A program made the position numbers and the translations under genes. The notes under the pieces are model-generated. The model saw nothing but the letters and a program-made list of their open reading frames with translations. It did no database searches and had not been told where the DNA came from. A stretch of 64,000 nt of DNA from Catenibacterium mitsuoka_A (GTDB lineage Bacteria; Bacillota_I; Bacilli_A; Erysipelotrichales; Coprobacillaceae), in assembly GCF_964259225.1 (NCBI RefSeq), contig NZ_CAXVKN010000003.1; one strand, given 5' to 3'. Below are positions 35,958-44,643 of this stretch, one piece after another (the first letter of the stretch is position 1; every line of letters begins with the position of its first letter).

Positions 35958-36495
35958 ATATAAAAGTAGACAGTTAAAGGCTGTCCCTACAAAATTAACT
36001 CGTCCTACGACAGATAAAAATAAAGAGAATCTTTATAACATGATTGGTCCTTATTTTGATGGAGGAATTTGTCTTGATTTATTTGCAGGTAGTGGGGGTC
36101 TAGGTATTGAAGCATTAAGTAGAGGAATGGATGAGCTTTATGCTGTGGATAAACAATATAAGGCATTTCAGGTTATTAGAGAAAATATTAATAGTTTAAA
36201 GATTACAAATGCGCATGTAATAAAGGCTGATTATCGTAAAGCTTTAGGTACTTTTAAGGAAGAAGGAATTAAGTTTAGTCTTGTATTATTAGATCCACCT
36301 TATGGTATGAAAGTTAATATGGATATTATTCATACATTAAAGGATAATGGAAATTTGATGGATGGCTGTATTATTGTGGTAGAAGACTTAACTGAAGAAA
36401 AGCTTGAATATGAAGCACCATTTAGACTTATTAAAGAAAATAATTATGGTATTACTTGTTTACAGATTGTGAAATACGAGGAGGCTGCAATGTGA
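35938..36495 (+). CDS. rsmD: 16S rRNA (guanine-966-N2)-methyltransferase RsmD
   Basis: 185 residues: MRVIAGKYKSRQLKAVP, SAM-binding LDLFAGSGGLGIEALSRG near 44, and catalytic LLDPPYG near 119. ATG 35938 follows GGGAG within ylbF; an upstream in-frame ATG at 35869 is implausible. Overlaps ylbF by 20 bases and coaD by 4. Confidence 0.95.
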   Translation: MRVIAGKYKSRQLKAVPTKLTRPTTDKNKENLYNMIGPYFDGGICLDLFAGSGGLGIEALSRGMDELYAVDKQYKAFQVIRENINSLKITNAHVIKADYRKALGTFKEEGIKFSLVLLDPPYGMKVNMDIIHTLKDNGNLMDGCIIVVEDLTEEKLEYEAPFRLIKENNYGITCLQIVKYEEAAM

Positions 36496-36971
36496 TAAAA
36501 GCAGTATATACAGGGACATTTGATCCTGTGACCAATGGCCATCTTGATATCATTGAACGTGCGTCTAAGATGTATGATGTACTTTATGTGACTATTTTTA
36601 TTAATCCACATAAGACATGCTTATTTACTGTAGAAGAACGTATGGAGATGTTAAGAGAAGCAACGAAGCAGTTTCCTAATGTTGTCATTGACGAAAGCAG
36701 TAGTCTTGCTGTAGAGTATGCAAGGGAAGTAGGGGCACAGGTATTAGTGCGTGGTTTACGTGCAACAGAAGACTATAACTATGAGTCTCTCATGTGCTTT
36801 ACAAACCAGTATTTAGATGACGGCATTGAAACTGTCTTTCTAATGACACGTCTTGCTTATACATTTGTCTCTTCTTCATTTGTGAAAGAAATTGTTTCTC
36901 ATAAACATAGTGTAGAAGGACTTGTACCGGCATGTGTTGAAGAAAAACTAATAGAAAAATACAGGGGGTAG
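36492..36971 (+). CDS. coaD: Phosphopantetheine adenylyltransferase
   Basis: Penultimate step of coenzyme A synthesis. 159 residues: KAVYTGTFDPVTNGHLDII with the TxGH-type nucleotidyltransferase motif, VRGLRATEDYNYE and TFVSSSFVKEI. GTG start at 36492 overlaps the rsmD stop; GAGGAGG lies 7 bases upstream. Confidence 0.96.
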   Translation: MIKAVYTGTFDPVTNGHLDIIERASKMYDVLYVTIFINPHKTCLFTVEERMEMLREATKQFPNVVIDESSSLAVEYAREVGAQVLVRGLRATEDYNYESLMCFTNQYLDDGIETVFLMTRLAYTFVSSSFVKEIVSHKHSVEGLVPACVEEKLIEKYRG

Positions 36972-36974
36972 ATT

Positions 36975-38240
36975 ATGCGTTTATTATTAAAGAATGCACA
37001 TTTGTATCGTCATCAAGCATTTAGTGATACAGATGTATTGATTGAAGATGGCATCATCAAGAAGATTGGTGCATGTAATGAAGAAGCGGATCAAGTAATT
37101 GATCTTCATGGAGCACTTTTATCTCATAACTTTATTGATATCCATACACATCTTCGTGAACCTGGCTTTGAACATAAAGAAACTATTTCTACAGGTAGTG
37201 CATCTGCACTTTATGGTGGATATGGTACTATTGTCGCAATGGCCAATACATTACCTTGTATGGATGATAAGGAAACTATTGAAGACTTCACTAAACGTTG
37301 TGAAAAGGATGCACAGGTAAAAACTTATACTTATAGTGCTATTACAGAAGAACTAAAAGGCCAGAAGGTTGTTGATATGGAAGAAAATATTAAACAACCT
37401 ATTGTTCTTGGTTTCTCTGATGATGGTAAAGGTGTTCAGAAGGATGAAAAGATGAAGGAAGCTATGACCCGTGCAAAAGCTCTTGATTCTATCATTGTTG
37501 CTCATTGTGAAGATGAATCAGAATTACATGGTGGATGTATTCATGAAGGTCATTATGCGAAAGAACATGGCTTAATTGGTATCAATAGTGCAAGTGAATA
37601 TAAACAGGTAGATCGTGATTTACATCTTGTAGATGAAATTCACAATAGATATCATATCTGTCATATTTCTACAAAAGAAACAGTGGCATTACTTGGTGCA
37701 AGTCGTGCACGTGGTGAAAGAGTCAGTGGTGAAACATCCCCTCATCATTTAATTTTGACAGAAGATAACATTCAGGATTGTCATCCTAACTATAAGATGA
37801 ATCCACCTCTTCGTACAAAAGAAGACCGTGATGCAATCATCAAGGCAGTGAATGATGGAGTCATTACTGTTATTGCGACAGACCATGCCCCTCATGCAAG
37901 AGATGAAAAGAGTAAACCAATTGATAAAGCACCATTTGGAATCATTGGCTTACAACATGCTTTCCCACTTATTTATACATATATTGTAGAAGAAGGCTTA
38001 ATTAAATTAGAGACTGTTCTTGATTGTCTTACTACTGGACCTGCTCAAACATTAAATTTAGATGCTTCTATTGAAGAAGGTATGAAGGCAGATCTATGTG
38101 CATTTGACTTGAATAAGGAATATACAATCAAAGAAGAAGATTTAAAGTCTAAAGCATGCAATACACCGTTCTTAGGATGGAAAGTAAAAGGCGCTTTAAT
38201 TATGAACATTGTCGATGGACAATTATTAGTGGAGGAATAA
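36975..38240 (+). CDS. pyrC: Dihydroorotase
   Basis: Zinc amidohydrolase closing carbamoyl-aspartate to dihydroorotate in pyrimidine synthesis. 421 residues with FIDIHTHLREPGFEHKET (HxH) near 54, IVAHCEDE, HICHISTK and ATDHAPHARDEK. Class I type. Followed directly by pyrK and pyrD; other pyr genes and a pyrR leader are not in the window. Confidence 0.96.
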   Translation: MRLLLKNAHLYRHQAFSDTDVLIEDGIIKKIGACNEEADQVIDLHGALLSHNFIDIHTHLREPGFEHKETISTGSASALYGGYGTIVAMANTLPCMDDKETIEDFTKRCEKDAQVKTYTYSAITEELKGQKVVDMEENIKQPIVLGFSDDGKGVQKDEKMKEAMTRAKALDSIIVAHCEDESELHGGCIHEGHYAKEHGLIGINSASEYKQVDRDLHLVDEIHNRYHICHISTKETVALLGASRARGERVSGETSPHHLILTEDNIQDCHPNYKMNPPLRTKEDRDAIIKAVNDGVITVIATDHAPHARDEKSKPIDKAPFGIIGLQHAFPLIYTYIVEEGLIKLETVLDCLTTGPAQTLNLDASIEEGMKADLCAFDLNKEYTIKEEDLKSKACNTPFLGWKVKGALIMNIVDGQLLVEE

Positions 38241-38241
38241 C

Positions 38242-39000
38242 ATGAAGAACTATCAGGATTTTCTTACAATTAACTACAATAAAGAATTAATTCCTGGTCT
38301 ATTTGAAATGGAACTTGAAGGAGAAGGGGCTCGTTTTATTACAGCACCTGGTCAGTTTATCAATATTAAGATTAACGACTCACTTCAGCCATACTTAAGA
38401 AGACCAATGAGTATCTTGGATTATGATGATACACATATTAAACTTATTTATCGTATTAGAGGTGAAGGAACTAAGATTCTTTCAGAAAAGAAGCCAGGAG
38501 AAAAACTAGATGTATTAATCGGGTTAGGTAATGGTTTTATTGATACTGATTATAATGAAGTGATTGTCGTAGGTGGGGGAAGTGGTACACCACCAATGTA
38601 TGGTCTAGCAAAAAGACTTATTGAAAAAGGCGTAAAGGTGACTGCAGTACTTGGATTCAATGGTTCTTATGATGTGTTCTATGAAGAAGAATTCAAGAAG
38701 CTTTGTCCTACTTATATTTCTACAATGGATGGCACTTATGGTACTAAGGGTACTGTCATTGATGCTATTAAAGAAAATAACTTAACTTTTGATCATTACT
38801 ATGCATGTGGTCCAGAACCAATGTTGGATGCATTAGTAAAGAACTTCCCAGACAATGGTTCTCTTTCTTTTGAAGCAAGAATGGGATGCGGCTTTGGTGC
38901 CTGCATGGGATGTTCATGTAAAGTAAAAACTAAACCATATAAGAGAATTTGTGTAGAAGGACCTGTCCTTTCTTCAGATGAGGTGATTATCAATGGCTAA
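38242..39000 (+). CDS. pyrK: Dihydroorotate dehydrogenase B electron-transfer subunit
   Basis: 252 residues: ferredoxin-reductase-like FAD domain (LRRPMSILDYDD), NAD-binding VVGGGSGTPPMYGLAK, and C-terminal [2Fe-2S] cysteines in GCGFGACMGCSC and KRICVEGPVL. Passes electrons from PyrD FMN to NAD+. Overlaps pyrD by 8 bases. Confidence 0.95.
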   Translation: MKNYQDFLTINYNKELIPGLFEMELEGEGARFITAPGQFINIKINDSLQPYLRRPMSILDYDDTHIKLIYRIRGEGTKILSEKKPGEKLDVLIGLGNGFIDTDYNEVIVVGGGSGTPPMYGLAKRLIEKGVKVTAVLGFNGSYDVFYEEEFKKLCPTYISTMDGTYGTKGTVIDAIKENNLTFDHYYACGPEPMLDALVKNFPDNGSLSFEARMGCGFGACMGCSCKVKTKPYKRICVEGPVLSSDEVIING

Positions 39001-39913
39001 TTTACATGTAAAACTACCAGGACTTGATATGAAGAATCCTGTTATTCCAGCAAGTGGTACTTTTGGATTCGGTTATGAATTTACTAAGTTCTATGATATT
39101 AATGTATTAGGCTCTATGAGCTTAAAGGGTACAACTCTTGAACCACGATATGGTAACCCACTTCCACGTATAGCGGAAGGACCTTCAGGTTTACTTAATG
39201 CGATTGGTTTACAGAACCCAGGTGTTGATGAAGTCATCAAGACTGAATTAGTTAAACTAAGAGAAGTCTATTCAGGAAAAGCTATTGCGAATATTGGTGG
39301 CAGCTGTGTGGATGATTATGTACAAACTGCTGCAAAACTAACTAAAGAAGACTGTATTGGCGCATTAGAACTTAATATCAGCTGTCCTAATGTTCATGCA
39401 GGTGGTATGGCAATGGGTACTGATCCTGCCATGGCTGCAGAAGTCACTCGTTCAGTTAAGGCAGTGATCAATAAGCCATTATATGTCAAACTATCTCCAA
39501 ACGTCACTGACATAGTTGCCATTGCGAAAGCAGTAGAAGAAGCAGGTGCTGATGGTATCTCAATGATCAATACTCTTGTTGGTATGCGTTTTGATATCCA
39601 TTCAGGTAAGCCTATTATTGCGAATAAGACAGGTGGTTATTCAGGACCAGCAATCTTCCCAGTCGCTTTAAGAATGGTTTATCAGGTATCTCAGGCAGTT
39701 AATATCCCAGTTATTGGTATGGGTGGTATTTCTACTGGTAGAGATGCAATCGAAATGATGATTGCAGGTGCAAGTGCTGTACAGGTTGGTTGTGCTAACT
39801 TAGTAGATCCATATGCATGTCCTCGTATTATTCAGGAAATGAATGATGAACTAGATGCAATGGGTATTGAAAATATCACTGATATTATCGGAAAATCCCA
39901 TCAATATAAATAA
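38993..39913 (+). CDS. pyrD: Dihydroorotate dehydrogenase B (NAD+), catalytic subunit
   Basis: TIM-barrel flavoprotein, 306 residues: NPVIPASGTFGFGYEF, ELNISCPNVHAGGMAMG with the catalytic Cys, VKLSPNVTDI and GMGGISTGRDA for FMN phosphate binding. Class 1B, as shown by the adjacent pyrK. Confidence 0.96.
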   Translation: MANLHVKLPGLDMKNPVIPASGTFGFGYEFTKFYDINVLGSMSLKGTTLEPRYGNPLPRIAEGPSGLLNAIGLQNPGVDEVIKTELVKLREVYSGKAIANIGGSCVDDYVQTAAKLTKEDCIGALELNISCPNVHAGGMAMGTDPAMAAEVTRSVKAVINKPLYVKLSPNVTDIVAIAKAVEEAGADGISMINTLVGMRFDIHSGKPIIANKTGGYSGPAIFPVALRMVYQVSQAVNIPVIGMGGISTGRDAIEMMIAGASAVQVGCANLVDPYACPRIIQEMNDELDAMGIENITDIIGKSHQYK

Positions 39914-39936
39914 AGAGTGCTAAGCACTCTTTTTTA
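39914..39936 (+). terminator. Intrinsic terminator of the ftsW-pyrD operon
   Basis: AGAGTGC-TAA-GCACTCT followed by TTTTT. Confidence 0.8.
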
Positions 39937-39972
39937 TGTTATATTAGAGGATGCGAATGGAGGATTACAAAT

Positions 39973-42105
39973 ATGGAACTTAGTCAATTATTAAACCCTA
40001 AACAATTAGAAGCAGCCACTTATCTAGATGGACACCTAAGAATCATTGCGGGTGCTGGTTCAGGTAAGACACGTGTTGTCACATATCGTATAGCATATTT
40101 AATTGAAGAAGTAGGAGTCAATCCTCATAACATTCTCGCTATCACATTTACTAATAAAGCAGCCAATGAAATGAAAACAAGAGTAGAAAACATTCTAGGT
40201 ACATCTTTAGGTACAACAATCTGTACGATCCACTCTTTATGTGTCAGAGTACTTAGACAACACTCTACTGCCATTGGTTATCCTCATAACTTCATTATTA
40301 TGGATGAGGAAGATCAGAAATCGCTTATTAAAAAGTTATATAAAGAAAAAGAAATAGATCAAAAATCAATCAGTATCAAATCTATGATCAACTATATCTC
40401 TTCATATAAGGTTAACTTTGTATCTCTTGCCAAAGCAGTACAGTTAGTAGGTAATATGCCAGGAGAAAAACATAAAGCAGAAATCTATGCCATGTATGAA
40501 AAGTATAAAGAGGATCATAATATGATGGACTTTGATGACCTTTTAGTCAATACATTAAAGATCTTCCAGGATAATCCTGACATTGTATCAAGATGGTCTA
40601 GACGTTATCAATTTGTCCATGTAGATGAATTCCAAGATGTTGGCTCTATTGAATACAACCTTATTCATTACTTTGCTCAGGATTCTATTGTCTGTGTTGT
40701 AGGAGACCCAGACCAGACAATCTATTCATTTAGAGGCAGTGATGTGAACTATATCATGAACTTTGATAAAGACTATCAAAACGTTAAAACTGTTATACTA
40801 GATCAGAATTATCGTTCTACAAAAACAATCCTTGATATCTCCAATAATCTTATTAAGAAAAACAAGAACAGATTAGAAAAAGACTTATTCTCTGAATTAG
40901 AAGAAGGAGATAAAGTTATTCATTATGCAGCAGTAAGTGAAGATGCAGAATCAAAATATATCTGTGATACAATCCAGAAGATTACACAATCCGGTGTATC
41001 TGAATCCCATATTGCGGTACTCTATCGTGCGAATTATTTATCTCGTTCTATTGAACAGGAAATGATTCGCCGACAGATTCCTTATAAGATTTTTGGTGGA
41101 TTAAAATTCTTTAATCGTAAAGAAGTCAAAGATGCTTTAAGTTATATTAGATTAGTCGTTATGGGTGATGATTTATCATTTGAAAGAGTCGTTAATACAC
41201 CATCTCGAGGAATTGGTGCGAAGACTTTAGAAAAGATTACCCTTACAGCCTCAAGACATGGTATCTCTAATTATGAAGCAGTCTGCTTCTTCTTAGATGA
41301 AACAGGTATAGGCGGTAAAGCTAAAAAAGGACTCAAAGAACTTGTAGAAGTTATTGAGAAAGCAAGAGTTTCTGATAAGAGCTTAGCTGATATTTATGAA
41401 GATTTATTAAAGGATACAGGTTATTTGAAACTAATGAAGGATGGGCAGGAAGATAACCGTATTGAAAACTTAATGGAATTAAAGAATTCTATTGATACTT
41501 ATGTCAATACTCATCCAGAAACACCTGATTTTGAATCATATTTACAGGATATTGCCCTCTATACATCTCAGGATGAAGAAAAGACAGGTGACTATGTCTC
41601 ACTTATGAGTATTCATATGGCTAAAGGACTAGAGTTTGACTATGTCTTTGTATCAGGCCTCTCTGAAGGCATTTTCCCTTCTGAAAGAACAATGAGTGAA
41701 GGAGGAGATGAAGGATTAGAGGAAGAAAGAAGACTTGCATACGTTGCCTTTACACGTGCTAAAAAGCGTCTTTATTTGACTGATAGCCAAGGCTTTAGTT
41801 TTGTGTCCCAATCTCCTAAGGTCACATCTCGATTTGTAGATGAAATAGGTCGAAACCATGTCGAACATGTCGGCAGACCTTCAAAGTTTAAGACACGTAA
41901 TTATCTTCATGAATCTTATACAGATTTAATTGGAGATAATGGTGTAAGTGACTGGAAGGTGGGAGATTTAGTCAACCATGATATATTTGGTAAGGGTGTT
42001 GTTGTCAAAGTCAATGGACCACTTGTCGATGTTGCCTTTGAAGTTCCTCATGGAATCAAGACTTTAATGGGAAGTCATCATGCTTTAAAGCGCTTATCAA
42101 ACTGA
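39973..42105 (+). CDS. pcrA: UvrD/Rep-type 3'-5' DNA helicase PcrA
   Basis: Superfamily 1A helicase for repair and clearing of replication-transcription conflicts. 710 residues: Q motif NPKQLEAAT, Walker A GAGSGKTR near 27, ITFTNKAANEMKTR, DEFQDVGSIEY, GDPDQTIYSFRG, and motif VI YVAFTRAKKRLYL; the C-terminal Tudor-like RNA-polymerase-binding domain ends the protein. In relatives pcrA is directly followed by ligA; here a transposon intervenes. Confidence 0.95.
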   Translation: MELSQLLNPKQLEAATYLDGHLRIIAGAGSGKTRVVTYRIAYLIEEVGVNPHNILAITFTNKAANEMKTRVENILGTSLGTTICTIHSLCVRVLRQHSTAIGYPHNFIIMDEEDQKSLIKKLYKEKEIDQKSISIKSMINYISSYKVNFVSLAKAVQLVGNMPGEKHKAEIYAMYEKYKEDHNMMDFDDLLVNTLKIFQDNPDIVSRWSRRYQFVHVDEFQDVGSIEYNLIHYFAQDSIVCVVGDPDQTIYSFRGSDVNYIMNFDKDYQNVKTVILDQNYRSTKTILDISNNLIKKNKNRLEKDLFSELEEGDKVIHYAAVSEDAESKYICDTIQKITQSGVSESHIAVLYRANYLSRSIEQEMIRRQIPYKIFGGLKFFNRKEVKDALSYIRLVVMGDDLSFERVVNTPSRGIGAKTLEKITLTASRHGISNYEAVCFFLDETGIGGKAKKGLKELVEVIEKARVSDKSLADIYEDLLKDTGYLKLMKDGQEDNRIENLMELKNSIDTYVNTHPETPDFESYLQDIALYTSQDEEKTGDYVSLMSIHMAKGLEFDYVFVSGLSEGIFPSERTMSEGGDEGLEEERRLAYVAFTRAKKRLYLTDSQGFSFVSQSPKVTSRFVDEIGRNHVEHVGRPSKFKTRNYLHESYTDLIGDNGVSDWKVGDLVNHDIFGKGVVVKVNGPLVDVAFEVPHGIKTLMGSHHALKRLSN

Positions 42106-42156
42106 TTTTTAAGTTTTATTATGAAGAGAATTTTGTTATAAAATAGTGGCAAAAAA

Positions 42157-42176
42157 CCCATAGGCTTGCCTATGGG
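42157..42176 (+). repeat. Left-end hairpin of IS605-type copy 1
   Basis: CCCATAGG-CTTG-CCTATGGG, perfect 8-bp stem, preceded by GTGGCAAAAAA. Counterparts: 44588-44607 (right end) and 62434-62453 (copy 2). TnpA of this family recognises such subterminal hairpins. Confidence 0.75.
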
Positions 42177-42260
42177 ATGAAAGCAACATGATTTTTATTT
42201 GAGTATAACATAGAGAAGATATATAATATGTATATGAAAATAGAAAGGACTTTTTAATTA

Positions 42261-42791
42261 ATGGGAAGACCAAAATCAAACAATGTTCAGATAAACATAT
42301 CTATTCCTATGGAGTGGAAAAAAGAACTTGAAAACCTTGCACGTATTTATTCTGTAGAGAAAGGCGAGACTATTACATTTCTTGACCTTATACGTAGAGG
42401 TATTCAGGAAAAATATCACAGTCCTTCACATTGTAAATATCCAACACAATATCATATCATACGGTGTCCTAAATTCAGATTTTCGGTTTTAAAAGGTAAT
42501 GTTGAAGATGCTTTAAAACAGATATTACAGAAAAATTGTAACGATTATAATTATCATATAGAAACACTTGAAGTAATGCCAGACCATATACATATCTTTG
42601 TAGATGTGCCACAGACTGTAGCTCCTTATGATGTGGCTAGAACTCTTAAAAGTATCAGCGCTATCGAATTATTTAAAGCGTATCCGCAGCTTAAAAAGTT
42701 CTATGCAGGATATGGAACTTTATGGTCAGGAGAGTATTTTGTCTCGACTGCAGAACGCTTAAGCGAAGCTGCAGTAATCAAGTATATATAG
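42261..42791 (+). CDS. tnpA: IS200-type Y1 (HUH) transposase with N-terminal ribbon-helix-helix-like domain
   Basis: 176 residues. Residues about 1-50 (MGRPKSNNVQINISIPMEWKK start, ELENLARIYSVEKGETITFLDLIRRGI) look like a ribbon-helix-helix DNA-binding domain not found in standard 130-155-residue TnpA. Residues 60-176 are the HUH domain: YHIIRCPKFRF, PDHIHIFVD (HxH) near 107, WSGEYFVST, and the catalytic Tyr in AAVIKYI at 175. The stop TAG comes one residue after it, inside a TATATATAG run; removing two bases would add EELKND and make it overlap tnpB. Strand nicking and joining is the expected role. Confidence 0.85.
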   Translation: MGRPKSNNVQINISIPMEWKKELENLARIYSVEKGETITFLDLIRRGIQEKYHSPSHCKYPTQYHIIRCPKFRFSVLKGNVEDALKQILQKNCNDYNYHIETLEVMPDHIHIFVDVPQTVAPYDVARTLKSISAIELFKAYPQLKKFYAGYGTLWSGEYFVSTAERLSEAAVIKYI

Positions 42792-42803
42792 AGGAACTAA
42801 AAA

Positions 42804-44417
42804 ATGATTAGTAATGAAGAATACAAAAAGACTCTAAAACAGTTTCATAAGCTTTCTGATAGGCATATTCTAGCTGCTGAAACTGATATGTCTTCTTCTG
42901 ATATACAGAAAGTTGTAAAGCTTTCGGATAGGATCAGAAAAGCAGGCAACGAACTTGTAGGTCTTATGAGAAAGAATTATGACCAGCTTATGCGTACCAA
43001 GAGGTATCGTAAGCTGCTTAAATTGTATGGTTCTACAGAAGACAAGAAAAAACGTAAACATTTTGCTGGACAGCTTAATGAAATGCAAAAGCAGTATGAT
43101 GTTACCTGGGATTTTTGTAGAACATCAATGATATATATTGGTAAGAAGTATAACGTAGATGCGGTCTTTGCTCTTGCTAAAGCTGAAGATATCTGGCGTG
43201 GCATGGAAAAATGCTTGTATGGTAATGGTAATATCTTACATTTTTCTAAATATGGAGACCTGCCTTGCATAAGGGCAAAACAGATGAATCGTGGTATCCC
43301 TATATTCGTTAAGGATAATAAGTTGCAATTTAAGCTTGGCAGGACTGTATTTGGAATAAAGATTAATGATAGATTCCAGACAGATGAAGTGAATGCAGTA
43401 TTGGATTATCTTGCTGAACCTGAGATTGTGAATAATAAAGCTGTGCAGACACTCAAGGATGAATCGTACTGTATTGATACATATAGACCCTGCTATGCTA
43501 CTCTTGTACCAAAATTAATTCGTGGTAAATACAGAGTATATTTACATTTGACTATCGAAGGCAGGGCAAAACCTAAATATGATAGATTCGGCAATCCAAG
43601 ACATAAATATGGCAGAGGAATGATCGGTGCTGATATAGGGACACAGACAGTTGCCTATACTTCTGATACAGAAGTAGGACTTAAAAATCTTTCAGAGCGA
43701 GGCAGAAGCATTCAAAAATCCGAACGATTAGAAAGATTATATTATCGTGCTATGGACAGGTCAAGACGAGCAACTAATCCTCAAAATTATAACGAAGATG
43801 GTACAATTAAAAAAGGTCGTAAGACTTGGAGATATTCCAATCATTATAAGAAGTTAAAAGAAAAACATTCTGAATTATGTCGTATTAATGCCATAAACAG
43901 ACAGCTTGCTATAAACGAAGATGCTAATTATTTAAGGAGTCTTGGTGATGTATTTATAACAGAACCCAGAAATGCAGGTAAGCTTATGAAAAGAGCTAAG
44001 GAAACTACCGTTAATAGCAAGGGCAAGATTAATAAGAAGAAACGTTTTGGCAAGTCTATAAAGAATAGATGCCCATCTGGGTTTCAGACTGCTGTAGAAG
44101 AAAAATTCAAGACTACAGGTGGTACATATATAGAAGTGCCTAATGATTATAGAGCATCACAATATGACCATACAGTGGATGATTACATAAAGAAGAAATT
44201 ATCTGACAGGATGTATCATCTATCAGATGGAACTCTAGTACAGCGAGACTGGTATTCATCATTTCTGTTGTACTGCTATGATTACAGGACTAAGAATATA
44301 TATAGAGACAGATGTATTTCAGAATTTGAAGAGTGTTACAGTAAGGAAGAAGTCTTAATTAAAAGAATCGAGACTAATAGAATCAAAGTATTGAATAGTG
44401 GAATCAAAATAGTATAA
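42804..44417 (+). CDS. tnpB: TnpB-like RuvC nuclease lacking the zinc ribbon
   Basis: 537 residues, longer than the usual 350-450. The C-terminal half has a RuvC-like triad: Asp277 in IGADIGTQTVAY, Glu387 in DVFITEPRNAGK and Asp482 in QRDWYSSFLLYC. Where TnpB carries CxxC...CxxC, this protein has RASQYDH...MYHLSDGT, so the zinc ribbon is absent while the nuclease residues persist. The N-terminal 250 residues would form the RNA/target-recognition lobe. TnpB proteins are RNA-guided DNA nucleases using RNA from the element's right end; that this one works likewise is inference. Confidence 0.8.
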   Translation: MISNEEYKKTLKQFHKLSDRHILAAETDMSSSDIQKVVKLSDRIRKAGNELVGLMRKNYDQLMRTKRYRKLLKLYGSTEDKKKRKHFAGQLNEMQKQYDVTWDFCRTSMIYIGKKYNVDAVFALAKAEDIWRGMEKCLYGNGNILHFSKYGDLPCIRAKQMNRGIPIFVKDNKLQFKLGRTVFGIKINDRFQTDEVNAVLDYLAEPEIVNNKAVQTLKDESYCIDTYRPCYATLVPKLIRGKYRVYLHLTIEGRAKPKYDRFGNPRHKYGRGMIGADIGTQTVAYTSDTEVGLKNLSERGRSIQKSERLERLYYRAMDRSRRATNPQNYNEDGTIKKGRKTWRYSNHYKKLKEKHSELCRINAINRQLAINEDANYLRSLGDVFITEPRNAGKLMKRAKETTVNSKGKINKKKRFGKSIKNRCPSGFQTAVEEKFKTTGGTYIEVPNDYRASQYDHTVDDYIKKKLSDRMYHLSDGTLVQRDWYSSFLLYCYDYRTKNIYRDRCISEFEECYSKEEVLIKRIETNRIKVLNSGIKIV

Positions 44418-44625
44418 AATAGCCATCAGGGAGATTGATTATACTTCCATATCGCAAGATAGAAATTTACCGTTAATGTGGTTGTTGGACTGCTTGGTAA
44501 TAAAAGTTCTTACTTAAATAGATTTATACTTGTAATCCAAAGTCTGAAAATGATGTACGATTATAAGCTAAACTTGACAGTAAGAACCCCACGGGCTTGC
44601 CTGTGGGAGTAGTCAGAATACGAAA
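44418..44625 (+). ncRNA. Predicted right-end (omega/re) RNA region of the TnpB-like element
   Basis: The 170 bases between the tnpB stop and the right-end hairpin have no gene. They contain a 9-bp long-range pair GTTCTTACT (44506-44514) with AGTAAGAAC (44579-44587), directly abutting the terminal hairpin 44588-44607. TnpB guide RNAs usually end at this boundary, with the guide taken from flanking DNA; here that would begin near 44610-44625. RNA exact ends unknown. Confidence 0.4.
44588..44607 (+). repeat. Right-end hairpin of IS605-type copy 1
   Basis: CCCACGGG-CTTG-CCTGTGGG, 8-bp stem with one G-T pair; same loop as the left-end hairpin. Confidence 0.7.
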
Positions 44626-44643
44626 AGAAAAGGAATGAGTAAG

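Larger units (their letters stand above)
42135..44625 (+). mobile_element. IS200/IS605-type element with tnpA and tnpB (copy 1)
   Basis: The element has a left-end hairpin (42157-42176), tnpA, tnpB and a right-end hairpin (44588-44607); both hairpins share the loop CTTG. No terminal inverted repeats or target duplication are seen, as expected for HUH single-strand transposition. Boundaries are approximate: the left end is set by comparison with copy 2 (62411-62430), where both flanks read TGTTATAAA; the right end lies between the hairpin and the ligA start. It separates pcrA from ligA. Confidence 0.8.
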
